Below, one piece after another: positions 35,293 through 45,509 of a DNA stretch of 64,000 nucleotides. Positions within the stretch are counted from its first letter, which is position 1, and every line of letters begins with the position of its first letter. This stretch comes from Hyalella azteca (Eukaryota > Arthropoda > Malacostraca > Amphipoda > Hyalellidae). Below the pieces are notes generated by a model, which saw only the letters and a program-made list of their open reading frames with translations, made no database searches and was not told the DNA's origin. The position numbers and the translations under genes are program-made. The stretch lies in contig NW_025941745.1 in assembly GCF_000764305.2 (NCBI RefSeq), forward strand, positions 1 to 64,000, in the 5' to 3' direction.

Positions 35293-37220
35293 TATGCGTA
35301 GGTCATTCGAACGCCAGAAATTGAAATTGCAAGATTAAAACATTAATGGCACGATTAACATGAGCAGTATTAAAAATCTTTTGAAAATAAAGCCAAACTA
35401 AAACGTTTAAAATGCTAGTTAAACTTATTTTGTGATGCCACGGAAATGGCAAACTGTAAAAATACGACGATGTTAAAAAATGTGGTGCGTTTCAGAACGA
35501 TTGCTTCGAGACGCAACAGCCTGAGCGAGTAAGCTCGAATGAGGCACATGCTTCAACGTAAGAAAAATTAATTAGTATAAATAGAAAATAAAAGAATAGT
35601 TTCCAACAAAAATGCTACTTGCAAACGCTAGGTGATAAATATACGTAGAAGAAATACGAAGGATGGACATAAAGGCACAACAGTCAAAGGCAAAGCACAA
35701 AAAAGAACATAAAATAAGAAGAGTCCATATTCACGAGAAGTAAGCACAAAACGGCACACGCCAGTAATAATACACGTACATTAAAATGAACTGGAGCCAA
35801 GCCTAAGTGGTCCTTTAGATATTATGAATAAAAGTCACAAAAGGCTACAATTGGCGCAAGAAAGTCCATTGAAGGAGCCACGTACGAACAATAATCAAGA
35901 CTCTCACATTCACTAACTGGTGATAGGATAGGCCACAAGAAATACGCTGTTCAAAATTGAACTAAATATGTAAGAAAAGTATCAAGACTTTTAATAAAAT
36001 AGGACCCATTAAATAGCTTTAGTCTATCCACTGGCATCTTACATTCGCACAACATTACTGAACGACAGGCAACAGGAGAAGGTGAGCGAAAAATTCAGAT
36101 TCCCAACAAAAAATGAAGTTTTCGCTTAGGCTTTCCAGGCCACAAATTCGTTTCCCAGTAACGCTTGCATAATTTTTTTAGCGCCATTTTACTTTGATCG
36201 CCATTTATTTATTGACTTAAACTAATGGTTAGCGAGGACGGAGAAATCTAGACACAGAGGCAAGCAGGTACTAAAATTCCTTAAGGTTAACTTAGTACCT
36301 ATACGTAATTTAAGAAGCTTTATTAGAGGCTCCTAAAGTGATGCTACATCAACGCAGCAGGAATATATCGCCGTGAAACTTCACTGAGTTACTTCATTTA
36401 TTACAATAACCCTCAATAATTTACTATGAACTCAAGTGCAGATGAGTAGGTGAATAACTTCTGCATTGCATTCCTAAAATAAAGAAGAATTATTAATGTC
36501 AATATTGTATCAGTTCAGACAGATATGACACCCGCGAGCTACGGCTGCATCTACTACACTTTATGATACTTTACTCAATAATATTTATAATGGGCAACTC
36601 AATTTGATAGAAAAAACATAATAAAACAATAATTTCTTCAATTTGGTACAGAAATAATAAAATAAAACAGTTCACATTAAATGCAGAGATGCACTCCTCA
36701 GTCAACGTATAGAAGTAAACCAAGAAAATCTTGACTCGACATAAATATTTACTCCATAAAAATTCTACAAAAATTACCAGGCACGGAATATTGCACGAAA
36801 AAATTAAGGCTGCAAAAATCATTCGAATGAGCCCTATATACCAGATCGAAATTAAAATAATGTATTTAGGCTTTTTGATTCGCGATCAAAATTCGAACAA
36901 ATGCAATCTAAAAATTTAGCCAACCCTTCCATTATGGCCATGAACACAATAAACGGTGTCGTTCACTTCCGCATTTCCGATCTTGTACTTACTATTGTTA
37001 GAGCAATGCAAAATATTCTGCATGTCTAACAGGACCTCACAAATAAAATTTCCCATCAACTAGATTTTCCCACGCTCCCCGAAATCTGTACAATAGCACC
37101 ACAAACGTTCCACTGGCATGGAATATTAATAGATAATTTCCGACACCTCGCGTAATCAGAGCCAGAAAACTCAATATCTGTACAGGATATTCAAGGAATC
37201 CTGAACAAGGCAAGGAAGAA
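35293..37220. other. Non-coding 3' flank of the BTB gene
   Basis: AT-rich, with no supported exon. It would hold the 3' UTR and polyA site of the BTB-zinc-finger gene. TTTATT hexamers (AATAAA on the minus strand) occur, for example near 36400, but the true site cannot be chosen by eye. Confidence 0.4.
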
Positions 37221-37230
37221 CTAGAGTAGA

Positions 37231-37281
37231 GCACATCAGACACATTGTGTTAACTTGACAGCACATCAGACACATTGTGTT
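37231..37281. repeat. 30-bp-spaced duplication covering the BTB stop codon
   Basis: The 21-bp segment GCACATCAGACACATTGTGT plus T occurs at 37231-37251 and again at 37261-37281. The second copy carries the TGA stop (37266-37268) of the BTB-zinc-finger gene; the first lies in its 3' UTR. Confidence 0.9.
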
Positions 37282-37403
37282 CTCAGAAGCGAGTCTATCT
37301 CAGAGTCCGGGACTTTGTGCACCGTCAGGAGATGAACCTTCATGTGGTAGTGGCGGGACAACACCTTCTGGCACACCGGGCACTTGGTACGCTGCTGGTG
37401 AAC
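37266..37403 (-). CDS. BTB-zinc-finger protein, exon 6: second C2H2 finger and C-terminus
   Basis: The acceptor is CCGTGCAG before 37403 and the stop is TGA at 37266-37268. The first residues, VHQQRTK, complete the first finger, whose last His is supplied here. The second finger is CPVCQKVLSRHYHMKVHLLT followed by VH (C-x2-C-x12-H-x4-H). The protein ends SEIDSLLRTQCV. Two closely spaced C-terminal fingers form the DNA-binding module in this family. The join to exon 5 is phase 0 and recreates a proper finger, which is strong evidence for the splice. Confidence 0.85.
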   Translation of the reverse strand, partial: VHQQRTKCPVCQKVLSRHYHMKVHLLTVHKVPDSEIDSLLRTQCV

Positions 37404-37726
37404 CTGCACGGACAGTCAATAATTACCCTTCTTCTACTTAACTTGCTAGATAAGTTAACATGATTTTTAAACTTTCACTGCACCAAACAGATGAAATTTT
37501 TCGTATCACACAAAGCGATAACTTTGTTTGAGAGTAAACAATTTTTCAACATAGTTGAAACAATACTAGCGTAAAGAATCCGTTGAATTAGTGCAAAATT
37601 GATTAGTGCCTTCCCATGAATCCATTGATTTAGTGACAAAAAATAAATGTCAATACGAATTCATGCAGCATGAATTTGTGGGTAGCGCTCAAGCCCTATC
37701 CAAATTTTAGTTTGCGGCGACCCTGA

Positions 37727-37756
37727 ATTAGGAACCGACTATAGTCGGTTCCTAAT
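37727..37756. repeat. Perfect 30-bp palindrome
   Basis: ATTAGGAACCGACTA is followed with no spacer by its reverse complement, TAGTCGGTTCCTAAT. A partial copy, TAGGTTCCTATAGGAGGACC, follows directly. Confidence 0.95.
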
Positions 37757-37964
37757 AGGTTCCTATAGGAGGACCGAACGTAAATCAGCTTCTCTATATG
37801 TCCGCTTTTTGGTCTACATTCCGGTCCCGAATCAGACAGCTACCAGAGCCTGGTGAGAGGACTGAGGGGATTCTGCCAACTCTTGCCCTACTCTCAGGAG
37901 ACCATAAAGTCGGCCAGGAGGTTCTGACCAGTCGCTGATTGCGATCAGTTGGCTCACAACCTAT

Positions 37965-38090
37965 AGAGTGTATCAGCGTGATGGCACAACCTACAGAGTG
38001 TGTCAGCGTGATGGCACAACCTATAGAGTGTGTCAGCGTGATGAGACACTAATATATTGTGTCAAAGTGATGACACACTCTATATAGTGA
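37965..38090. repeat. 30-bp minisatellite, about four copies
   Basis: Units of CACAACCTATAGAGTGTGTC plus AGCGTGATGG; the last copies diverge (ATATTGTGTCAAAGTGATGA). Confidence 0.85.
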
Positions 38091-38111
38091 TAAAGAGACT
38101 GATATGGTCAC

Positions 38112-38209
38112 CTGATAGTGCGCCACCAATGAGCCCTGATGCTTGAAGACTTTACCACACAGCGAACACGCGGGGAAGCCGTCCTCGTTCTTGCTTGATG
38201 CCCAGTCTT
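38112..38209 (-). CDS. BTB-zinc-finger protein, exon 5: first C2H2 finger
   Basis: The 98-nt exon has acceptor GTTGAGCAG before 38209 and donor CTATCAG/GTGACC after 38112. It encodes DWASSKNEDGFPACSLCGKV, then FKHQGSLVAHYQ. The cysteines (C-x2-C), the conserved hydrophobic residues and the first His of a C2H2 finger are here; the final His is the second codon of exon 6 (HYQVH). It enters in phase 1, which fits exon 4 ending at A 39129 (junction codon AAA, Lys). Confidence 0.85.
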
Positions 38210-38664
38210 CTGCTCAACAAATATATTTATTAGAGCTGCAATAATTAGAGAAATGCGTTCATTAGAGCAGCAATAATGCCAGCCCTACTCAAGCCTCAGA
38301 GGGCTAGACGTTCAGGAATGAGCGATAGGCACTGTAATTAAAATAATCGACGTGCAATTTGATTTAAATGAGTGATATGCACTCTAATTAAATGAGCGCT
38401 ATGCGCTCTAAATTAAATAAGCGATATGCACTCCGATATAAATGATTGATATGCACTCTAATTCACAAAAAAATTCTAAGTGATGCACAGCTGTAGCATT
38501 GCCATGTGTCGAGCTCACAGGTGCGTGGTGATGGCAAGGATGCTCGTGTGCACGTATTCCATGGTAAAAATTAGGTAAGGTTTCTTCAAGAAACGAAACT
38601 ATATTGCGTGACTTTGGATCAATATGATATAAACAAATATTTGACTTTGTGCCCGAACTCACTC

Positions 38665-39130
38665 GTATTCCCTCAAAAAAAAAAAAAACTCGTATTCCCT
38701 CAAAACTAACTCGCTTTCCCTCAAAACTAACTCATATTCCCCCAAAACTAACTCGTATTCCCCCAAAGCTAACTCGTATTCCCTCAAAACTAACTCGTAT
38801 TCCCCCAAAACTAACTCGTATTCCCCCAATCTAACTCGTACTCCCCCAAAGCTAACTCGTATTCCCCCAAAACTAACTCGTATTCCTCCAAAACTGACTC
38901 GTATTCCCCCAAAACTGACTCGTATTCCTCCAAAACTAACTCGTATTCCCCCAAAACTAACTCGTATTCCTCCAAAACTAACTCGTATTCCCCCAAAACT
39001 AACTCGTATTCCTCCAAAGCTAACTCGTACACCCCCAAAACTAACTCGTATTCCCCCAAACTAACTCGTATTCCTCCAAAACTAACTCGTATTCCTCCAA
39101 AACTAACTCGTATACCCCCAAAACTGACTC
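38665..39130. repeat. Minisatellite of about 21 bp next to the exon 4 donor
   Basis: About 22 units of ACTAACTCGTATTCCCCCAA plus A or close variants. On the gene strand (minus) the unit reads TTTGGGGGAATACGAGTTAG. The array starts exactly where exon 4 is predicted to end, and some units (near 38893, 38914 and 39123) carry CGAGTCAGTTTTGG, the same sequence as the predicted donor. A long minus-strand frame through it is a by-product of the repeat. Confidence 0.95.
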
Positions 39131-39389
39131 GTGTTATGGAGATGGGCTGAGGGGAGATGAGGCAGAGGCTGCTGGGGAGGCGGTGTGTGAGGCTGTAGGT
39201 CGCCGTTAACAAGTTCGTCAGGAGGGAGGCTGGTGTGATGAGGAGGCAGAGAGGCAGACTTGAGGCTGGCAATGGAGGCTTGCGAGGATATTTCGTGGAC
39301 AAGTTTAGAGAGCGAGATCGCCTTCGCTACCGAGATGCTGGCCATGCTCGCCACACTCGTCATCGTGTTGCCCACCGCAGAGTTCGCTG
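39129..39389 (-). CDS. BTB-zinc-finger protein, exon 4: linker region
   Basis: The acceptor is TTTTTAGCAG, a NAGNAG type that allows a start at 39389 or 39386 and so adds or drops one Ala. The donor chosen is ACACGA/GTCAGT after 39129, because it leaves phase 1 as exon 5 requires. The exon encodes ANSAVGNTMTSVASMASISV, then a helical stretch (AKAISLSKLVHEISSQ), then a Pro/His-rich linker (PHTPPPQQPLPHLPS). If the donor is skipped the frame reaches TAG after SQFWGYTS near 39103, giving a possible finger-less isoform. The linker is typical of the poorly conserved middle of BTB-zinc-finger factors. Confidence 0.72.
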
Positions 39390-39475
39390 CTAAAAATCGA
39401 AAATTTTAACATCTAAATCATCTAAAATTGAAAACGTTCATCTTTCAACATTTAAATTTATTACTTCAAAGATTC

Positions 39476-39592
39476 GTCATCGTGTTGCCCACCGCAGAGT
39501 TCGCTGCTAAAACTCAAAAGTTTTAATATCTAAATCATCTATGATATCATTAACATTGAAAACATTCATCTTTCAATATTAAAATTTATTAC
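39476..39592. repeat. Duplicate of the exon 4 acceptor region
   Basis: TCGTCATCGTGTTGCCCACC and GCAGAGTTCGCTGCTAAAA at 39475-39513 copy 39357-39395, which is the start of exon 4 with its NAGNAG acceptor. Similarity continues through the intron (ATCTAAATCATCT, TTCATCTTTCAA, ATTTATTACTTC) for about 115 bp. The unit spacing is about 118 bp. Confidence 0.9.
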
Positions 39593-40646
39593 TTCGATGA
39601 TTATCTTTGCCGCGTATTGGACAGAGATAATCATAGAAAATCGGAAATATAATCGAATTGTCTACCAAATATTTTGCTACAAGGACTCGAAAATGTTAAC
39701 ACGGAAATTATCTATGACGTCAATAACATCTATAAAAGGTACCTACATCTTTCATCATTAGCAACATCAGATATTTGAATGATGTTCTATATCCGGATGA
39801 CGATATTTTTACGACATTTCAGGTGGAACTAAACAGATAATTTTTAAATAACTCGAATTTGAGAAGCATACAATGTCCGCGGTTGTAAGCAAATTGCCCT
39901 TTTTGCTTTCTAATTGCCATAAATATGGAAACATTTTTTCATTCAATCTTTAAGAAAGACATTTCAGAAACTGGGTTCATGTCTGTCAAATTATCGAAAA
40001 ATTTTGTACCGTTTAAATTAATGGTAAGAGATACTTTTCCACATTGTACCATATATGTAGGTATTTGGATAGGAAAACTAAACGTTTCGATGCTTCAACG
40101 TATCTCAGAAATCAGGATTTATGCTGCCAACGTAGACCAGCTTTGAAATGGGAACAGCTTGCATAATTTTTACTCAAATGCAAGAGATAAAATAAATAAA
40201 CACCATCTCACTCATCTAGAGACGCTTAAAAATATAGATGGATTAAGGGAAAGTATTTGAAACTTCAAAATTAACTCGAAGTGACAAAACAGGGGCTATC
40301 ATTTTAGGTTTTTCTTCACAGGGGATATAGCAGCAGCCAGTAACTGTGACCAATTATTATGATACTGGTCCGTTCTAAAGCTTACTGGCTCTTTGCGTGG
40401 CCAATAGCGCCTGTACACAAGGCCAGTAGCGCCGTAAATAGCGACGGTATGTATTTTGATGTTTTACTGGCCGCCACTAGTTACTGGCCGCCACTAGTTA
40501 CTGGCCGCCACTAGGTAATGCCCCGTCTACAAGCACCAGAATTCTTATCAACGACAAAAATAATATCTTACCGGAGAATATCATTCACGTAAGATATTAT
40601 TATTATACAAAAAATGTCATTTATGTATACATCATGAAATTCTCAC
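39593..40646. other. BTB gene intron 3
   Basis: AT-rich, without an extra exon. A 17-bp unit, TTACTGGCCGCCACTAG, occurs about three times at 40466-40515. Confidence 0.5.
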
Positions 40647-41193
40647 CTGAGAACGCGAGGGACTGGATGGTATCAGTGATACCGAAAGGGGACGAGGACT
40701 TGAGATTGGGACCGTCCTCATCCAGGGACCTGGGGGGACCTTCAGGGTCCCCGAAACGTGGGGATGAAAGGGGAAGAGGAATGGGGGAGTCATGCCTTCT
40801 CTTCTTAAAGCTTGGGGTAGTGGGAGGGGAGGCAGCGATAGGAGGGGAAGCTCTAGGGCTCTGAGAACGTACCCTAAACTTGGTGTCTAGAGCCATAGGT
40901 TCTAGTTGTCTATTGCTAAATTTTGAATCATTATTGTTATTGTTAACAGCGGCAATAATGTTATTGTTAACACTGTTGATGTTGTTGTTGTTGTAATTTA
41001 AAAAGCTGTTTATTTCGTTATTGGAACTGATGGAGCTGTTAAAACTGAATGGGTTGCTGGTGCTTGTGGGACTGCAGCTGTTATTATTGAAATTAAATGG
41101 ACTGTTGTTGTTATTAACGGCCGCGAGTCCTTTGATCTGCAGTGCACACGCTGTGCGGATGAAGCCTGGCAATTGTTCCCGCATGATGTTTAC
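40647..41193 (-). CDS. BTB-zinc-finger protein, exon 3: end of BTB and Asn-rich linker
   Basis: The 547-nt exon has acceptor TTTTTGCAG before 41193 and donor TTCTCAG/GTGAGA after 40647. It opens with the last BTB helices (VNIMREQLPGFIRTACALQI, then KGLAAV), matching the family pattern VNxxxxQLxxxLxxAxxLQIKGL. A long Asn/Ser-rich low-complexity tract follows, then a Pro/Ser-rich part with a basic KKRRHD stretch that may serve as a nuclear localisation signal. It ends ITDTIQSLAFSG. Phase 0 in and phase 1 out fit exons 2 and 4. Confidence 0.85.
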
Positions 41194-41234
41194 CTGCAAA
41201 AACATGTTGCTGTTACGTCAAGTTCAGTATATAA

Positions 41235-41630
41235 CATTCATTTATACGGTGCTGCAGAGCTTAAATATTTTATTTGAAATTCAGGAAAAAGACACAATCG
41301 CTAATACGGTACTACAGAGCTTAGATATATTATATGAAATTCAGAAAAAAACATATTCCTTAATACGGTATGCTACAGATCTTAAATATATTATTTGAAA
41401 TTCAGAAAAAAAACATTCATTAATACGGTGCTACAGAGCTTAAATATACCTATAACATGAAATTCAGGAAAGGACACATTTGTTAATACGGTGCTACAGA
41501 GCTTGCATATATTATTGTAAATTCAGGAAAGAACATATTCATTTATACGGTGCTACAGAGCTTAAATATACTATTTGAAATTCAAGAAAAAACACATTCG
41601 TTAATACGGTGCTGCAGAGCTTGAAATTGA
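41235..41630. repeat. Repeat of about 59 bp in BTB intron 2, about seven copies
   Basis: Units combine TTAATACGGTGCTACAGAGC, TTAAATATATTATTTGAAAT and TCAGGAAAAAACACATTCG. Copies differ by small indels. The array begins about 45 bp upstream of the exon 3 acceptor. Confidence 0.9.
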
Positions 41631-41958
41631 TAGGAAACAAGTTAATACAAATTAAAGTTCAAGATGAATGCGATGACGGTGAGTAACCAATCCATGTACT
41701 ATACGGAAACTCGGAGTATGAAATTCACAATGCAAATGAAAAATAAATCAGCTTAGCGATACTTAAAACATAGCTCGATGGTCACCAATGCAAGTTTCAA
41801 TTTATTCCCGACATTACAGTGAAAATTATTAAAATATTGAATTGAACCCTCAGAAGCAATTAAGATTGAATCTCATCATAAGCCATTGTAACCGAGAGTG
41901 CTATTTAAATTTTTAATTACCGTAAATTAACATAAATTTTATAAGCAATAAATTTGAC

Positions 41959-42048
41959 CTGGCCATTGTAGATGAAGTCCATGATGGCTTCCAGTTCCCA
42001 GAAGCTCACATCCCGCAAGAAAATGATGGGATGTTCCGTCTGGTTCTC
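41959..42048 (-). CDS. BTB-zinc-finger protein, exon 2: BTB core
   Basis: The 90-nt phase-0 exon has acceptor TATTTGCAG before 42048. It encodes ENQTEHPIIFLRDVSFWELE, then AIMDFIYNGQ, the central BTB segment (HPIIxLxDVxxxxLxxxMxFxYxGE in the family). The end is placed at GGCCAG/GTCAAA after 41959, because only this joins YNGQ to VNIM as the fold requires. The donor GTCAAA is weak. The frame otherwise stays open for about 14 codons and runs into AT-rich sequence. Confidence 0.82.
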
Positions 42049-42789
42049 CTGCAAATAAATATTTAAAAATACACATCGATGGTCGTATACTAAAATGAAA
42101 ACATTTGCTGCAGATAGTTACATGAATCCCGAATATACTCAATTTATAAATTGCATCGCAGAAATAAAAATTTCTCCGGCAAGATAGTGACGATTATGAA
42201 AACCCATGCATGTGGTTGGCAAATGTCAAACTATGAATAAAAAGAAAAATAAATCTTAGAGAAATTGCTACGGTTTCCTTGAAAAAAAAAGAAGAAATAG
42301 TATCGCTAAATTATGCAACGTCCGTCCGATCAAACTAAATAGCCCAATAAAATATTATATGTGTGATCTAAAATCAACTATGTATATGTACGAAATAGTA
42401 CATAGTATACACATAATATTACCATTACGGAAAAATGATCCACAGAAATGTACCTAATGATTTCTATGGCCATATATTAATCCACACCAAACGTTCCGAA
42501 AGATTTTACATGTAATAAAATAATATCACGAAACGGATTGGTTTAATTAGGAGATCTTGCTTAAAAATGGCGTCTCGTAAAGCGGTTGATAGAATTGATC
42601 GTACAAAAATGGGGTTTCATGGAAAAGCTGGTAATAGAATTTTAAGGACGAAAAAATTGGCTCTCACAGTGAGGCTGTTTGTAGAATTGGTAGGAAAAAG
42701 ATGGGTTCCATAGTGATGCACTCACTATTCAATGCACTAGGTGTAGCTTTCGAGCCACGAGTGTTTTGAACAATTGCCGTAGTGATGAT
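42049..42789. other. BTB gene intron 1, distal part
   Basis: AT-rich, with no exon seen. Confidence 0.5.
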
Positions 42790-43215
42790 AATGCTCGACT
42801 CAAGGGCGTCACTGAAGAAGGGAGCGCAGGTGTATAGCTAGCTGCTTGTTTAAACACTACAAACCATTAGAAGCCCTGGGTCTACAGCCTGAAAATTGCC
42901 ACTGTGCTAATAATACTCATCTAAAGTTCGTCATTAAAGAAGTCGGAGATGATGTAGCTAGCTGCTTGTTTAAGCACTACACAATTTCAACCCCGGGTCA
43001 ACAGCCACTGATCATTAAAATGCTACTTTTAATGACCATTAAAATACGTTGATAATTAATGCCTCACCTTAAGTACGTCACTGAAGAAGCTAGCAAATGT
43101 TGCAAGCTGCTAGTTTAAACACTACCACACAATTTCATGCCCGGGTCAACAGCCACTGATCATTAAAATGCTACTTCTAATGATCATTAAAATACGTTTA
43201 TAATTAATGCCTTAC
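42790..43215. repeat. Tandem duplications of the exon 1 donor region
   Basis: Three diverged units of roughly 120-150 bp follow the exon. Each has an exon-end-like GTACGTCACTGAAGAAG or CGTCACTGAAGAAG, then GCTAGCTGCTTGTTTAAAC or a variant, CACTAC, an AATTTCA-type segment, CCCGGGTCAACAGCCACTGA and TCATTAAAATGCTACTT. The unit at 43063-43092 keeps the whole of CACCTTAAGTACGTCACTGA, i.e. an intact donor copy on the minus strand. Confidence 0.85.
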
Positions 43216-43421
43216 CTTAAGTACGTCACTGAAGAAATCAGAGCAGGATGCGAGCACGAGACGATGAGCCTGCAGACTGCGGCCATCGCAGGCCAGCGTG
43301 ACGTCCAGGAAGGCTCTGTCCTGCAGTAGCGTGCGCATCACTGTCACCACGCTGCTCTGGAAGTTGTTCCAGCGCAGACAGAAACATTGGCTACCGTTGC
43401 TGTCCATGTTGTCAGCTATAA
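43216..43421 (-). CDS. BTB-zinc-finger transcription factor, exon 1 (start and BTB N-half)
   Basis: The start is the ATG at 43407, preceded by a 14-nt leader and an acceptor (ACATTGCAG) at 43422, so an untranslated upstream exon probably exists. The encoded start, MDSNGSQCFCLRWNNFQSSV, is the arthropod BTB signature shared by lola, broad, fruitless and tramtrack. Next come DVTLACDGRSLQAHRLVLAS and CSDFFSDVLK. The donor is CTTAAG/GTAAGG after 43216. The BTB domain mediates dimerisation; with two C-terminal fingers (exons 5 and 6) the product is a nuclear transcriptional regulator. Which orthologue it represents cannot be settled by eye. The complete model has about 440 residues in six exons. 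Confidence 0.88.
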
Positions 43422-43549
43422 CTGCAATGTATTAGATTACTTCTATGTAATATATTACGTGTGATACATGTTACTTGATATAATGTATTGTAATATATTA
43501 CTTGCAGTATATATTACTTGAGAGTAACTGCATGGATAGTACATGAATG

Positions 43550-43815
43550 TCACAGCATCGATGATATTACTTAATCAATGCAAGCATCATATAATGATAT
43601 TACTAGAGATTCACTGCTTGGATGACATTATTTGCAAGTCAATGCGAGAAGTAATTATAGACGAGTCACTGCATGGATGATCTTAAATAAAAGTCACTTC
43701 ATGGATGATATTACGTGGAAGTCACAGCATGGATGTTATTACTTGAAAATCACTGGGTGAATATTGTTTGGAAGTCACTGCATGGATGATATTACATGGA
43801 AGTCACTTTATGGAT
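43550..43815. repeat. Degenerate repeat (GTCACTGCATGGATGATATT)
   Basis: Seven to eight irregular units share AAGTCACTGCATGGATGATA and a TTACTTG link. It lies upstream of the BTB start codon, in an intron if a 5' UTR exon exists. Confidence 0.8.
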
Positions 43816-45340
43816 GTAAAGGCATGCAAGGGCTGTTAAGACGTGCAAGGCGAAAGTTCCGCTAAGTTTAAATAGCGTTTTCAAGTGAAACTGAAACGTA
43901 GGAAATAAAAAAATAAAGAACTTGAGAGCTTAATTCAGCTCGAGCTGTATTGATTTCAGTGAATGATAGTGATATTTTTAAGGGTTAAAAAATAATTGAT
44001 AAAGTCAACCCTAAAACGAGACGTATTGAGCAATTTAGATCAAGCGGGCATGGCAGGATGAATCCCAACGACGTATGAAGTTACTCCACTCAATGACGTA
44101 GCAAATGAAAACTGTGACGAGGAGAGACTTTGTTCGAATGATAAATTAATTAATTTCAAGGGCAATTTAAGATGACAATTTTAAGCACCTTGTTCTGACG
44201 TAAGGCTGCAATAAGCATGCAAGTGTTCGCTATAATTAAGAGATGTTTGCGGCCTTCCATACTGAGGAGAGATGGGCTGCGGCTGAGGCTACTTGATCGG
44301 ATTAAAATATTGAAGAATAAGAGACAAATTAGCCATTGAAGAGTCCGTATATTTTGTGCAATTACCATTAATATATGTACTATTTTGTACTGAAAAGTAA
44401 ATGTGGCATGGGAAAACGCGTCGCAAAGTTGGCTTGAGTAGTTTCTGAGTAAGATTTAATGAAAAATAAAAAAAATGAGATGTGCACCACACCCGGAATT
44501 ATTGCATATTGAAATGAAAGAATTGATACGAAATAAATAGTACGTAAAAGCTATTAATACGGGTCTTCCTAATTTGCAGCCAGTATTTCAATTATCCTGA
44601 CAGAACTTGAGGAAAGACTGTCACACGATCAACGCCGTTTTTTTTTCGATGGAAAGAATTTCTTTTGAAACTTGGTTTTGAAATTTCATGATATGGCGCT
44701 CTAACTGCATGCGATTCGTGTGGACGCGCCGAATTCAAGATGTTTTGGACGCCAGCTGAGTTTGAGGGCAATTTCCTCATGACAGTGTATCCTAATATGC
44801 GACAGCTAATATCCTACAAGGAATAAATAATAGGCAGTCGTAATTTTCTTTTAACACGCTACTGTATCCTCGATCTCAGTATCGAACAAGCGGATTGTCA
44901 GGCTGTTGTAAGGCTTAATATTATACGTAAATACTTTTTTCATTTAGCCAAAGGAACTTATAACAAATATTATCACTACAGATGAAATTTTTGGACATCA
45001 GCACTAAACTTTTATGTTAGTGTCAGACAAAGCATCCTCGATTACATATAGCGTCAGCAGTCGCTGGCAGCATTTCACTGTCTTCATACTAAGCTGACTA
45101 AGCATTTGTGCAGTGAACTAAGAGATACAGCTCAGTTAATTATCGCAAACAACGTTTCAGTAGATAATCACATCAATTTAAATCGATTGATGATCAAACC
45201 TGACCGAACTCAGGGAAAAACTCGTAACTCAAGGTTCAATTGTAAATATATACAATATATTTATTGGGGGATATAAATTTTAAAGGAGTGTTTCATCCCT
45301 TAATGTAAAATATGCATCTATATCTATATTTATCTCGAAG
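43816..45340. other. Upstream region of the BTB gene, no supported exon
   Basis: The leader exon and promoter should lie here or farther up. No TATA or initiator can be assigned with confidence. Confidence 0.35.
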
Positions 45341-45509
45341 CTCTAGAGTCTAGACGAAGCGGCATGAACTTCAACAGCAGAAAGCGGTCTATATCGGAAA
45401 TTAATTTGATAGGTTTTAAAGAAAGTGTAAATCGCAAGTAAATTTGATTTTTTATATAAAACCAGTGTAGTATATCGGAAGTGTATTTGATCTGTTATCA
45501 TGGCAGTGT
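45341..45509. repeat. Dispersed direct repeat, copy A
   Basis: About 169 bp with GAGTCTAGACGAAGCGGCAT, AACAGCAGAAAGCGGTCTAT and TTTGATCTGTTATCATGGCA. It is nearly identical to 46600-46765 in the same orientation. Confidence 0.9.

Larger units (their letters stand above)
37404..38111. other. BTB gene intron 5, with a palindrome and a short repeat
   Basis: It holds the perfect palindrome at 37727-37756 and the 30-bp array at 37965-38090. No further exon is seen. Confidence 0.6.

Noticed and set aside
38811..39302. 163-codon minus frame with GEYELVLEEYEL repeats
   Set aside because: A frame different from exon 4, running through the minisatellite; exon 4 phase and the joined zinc finger support the other frame.
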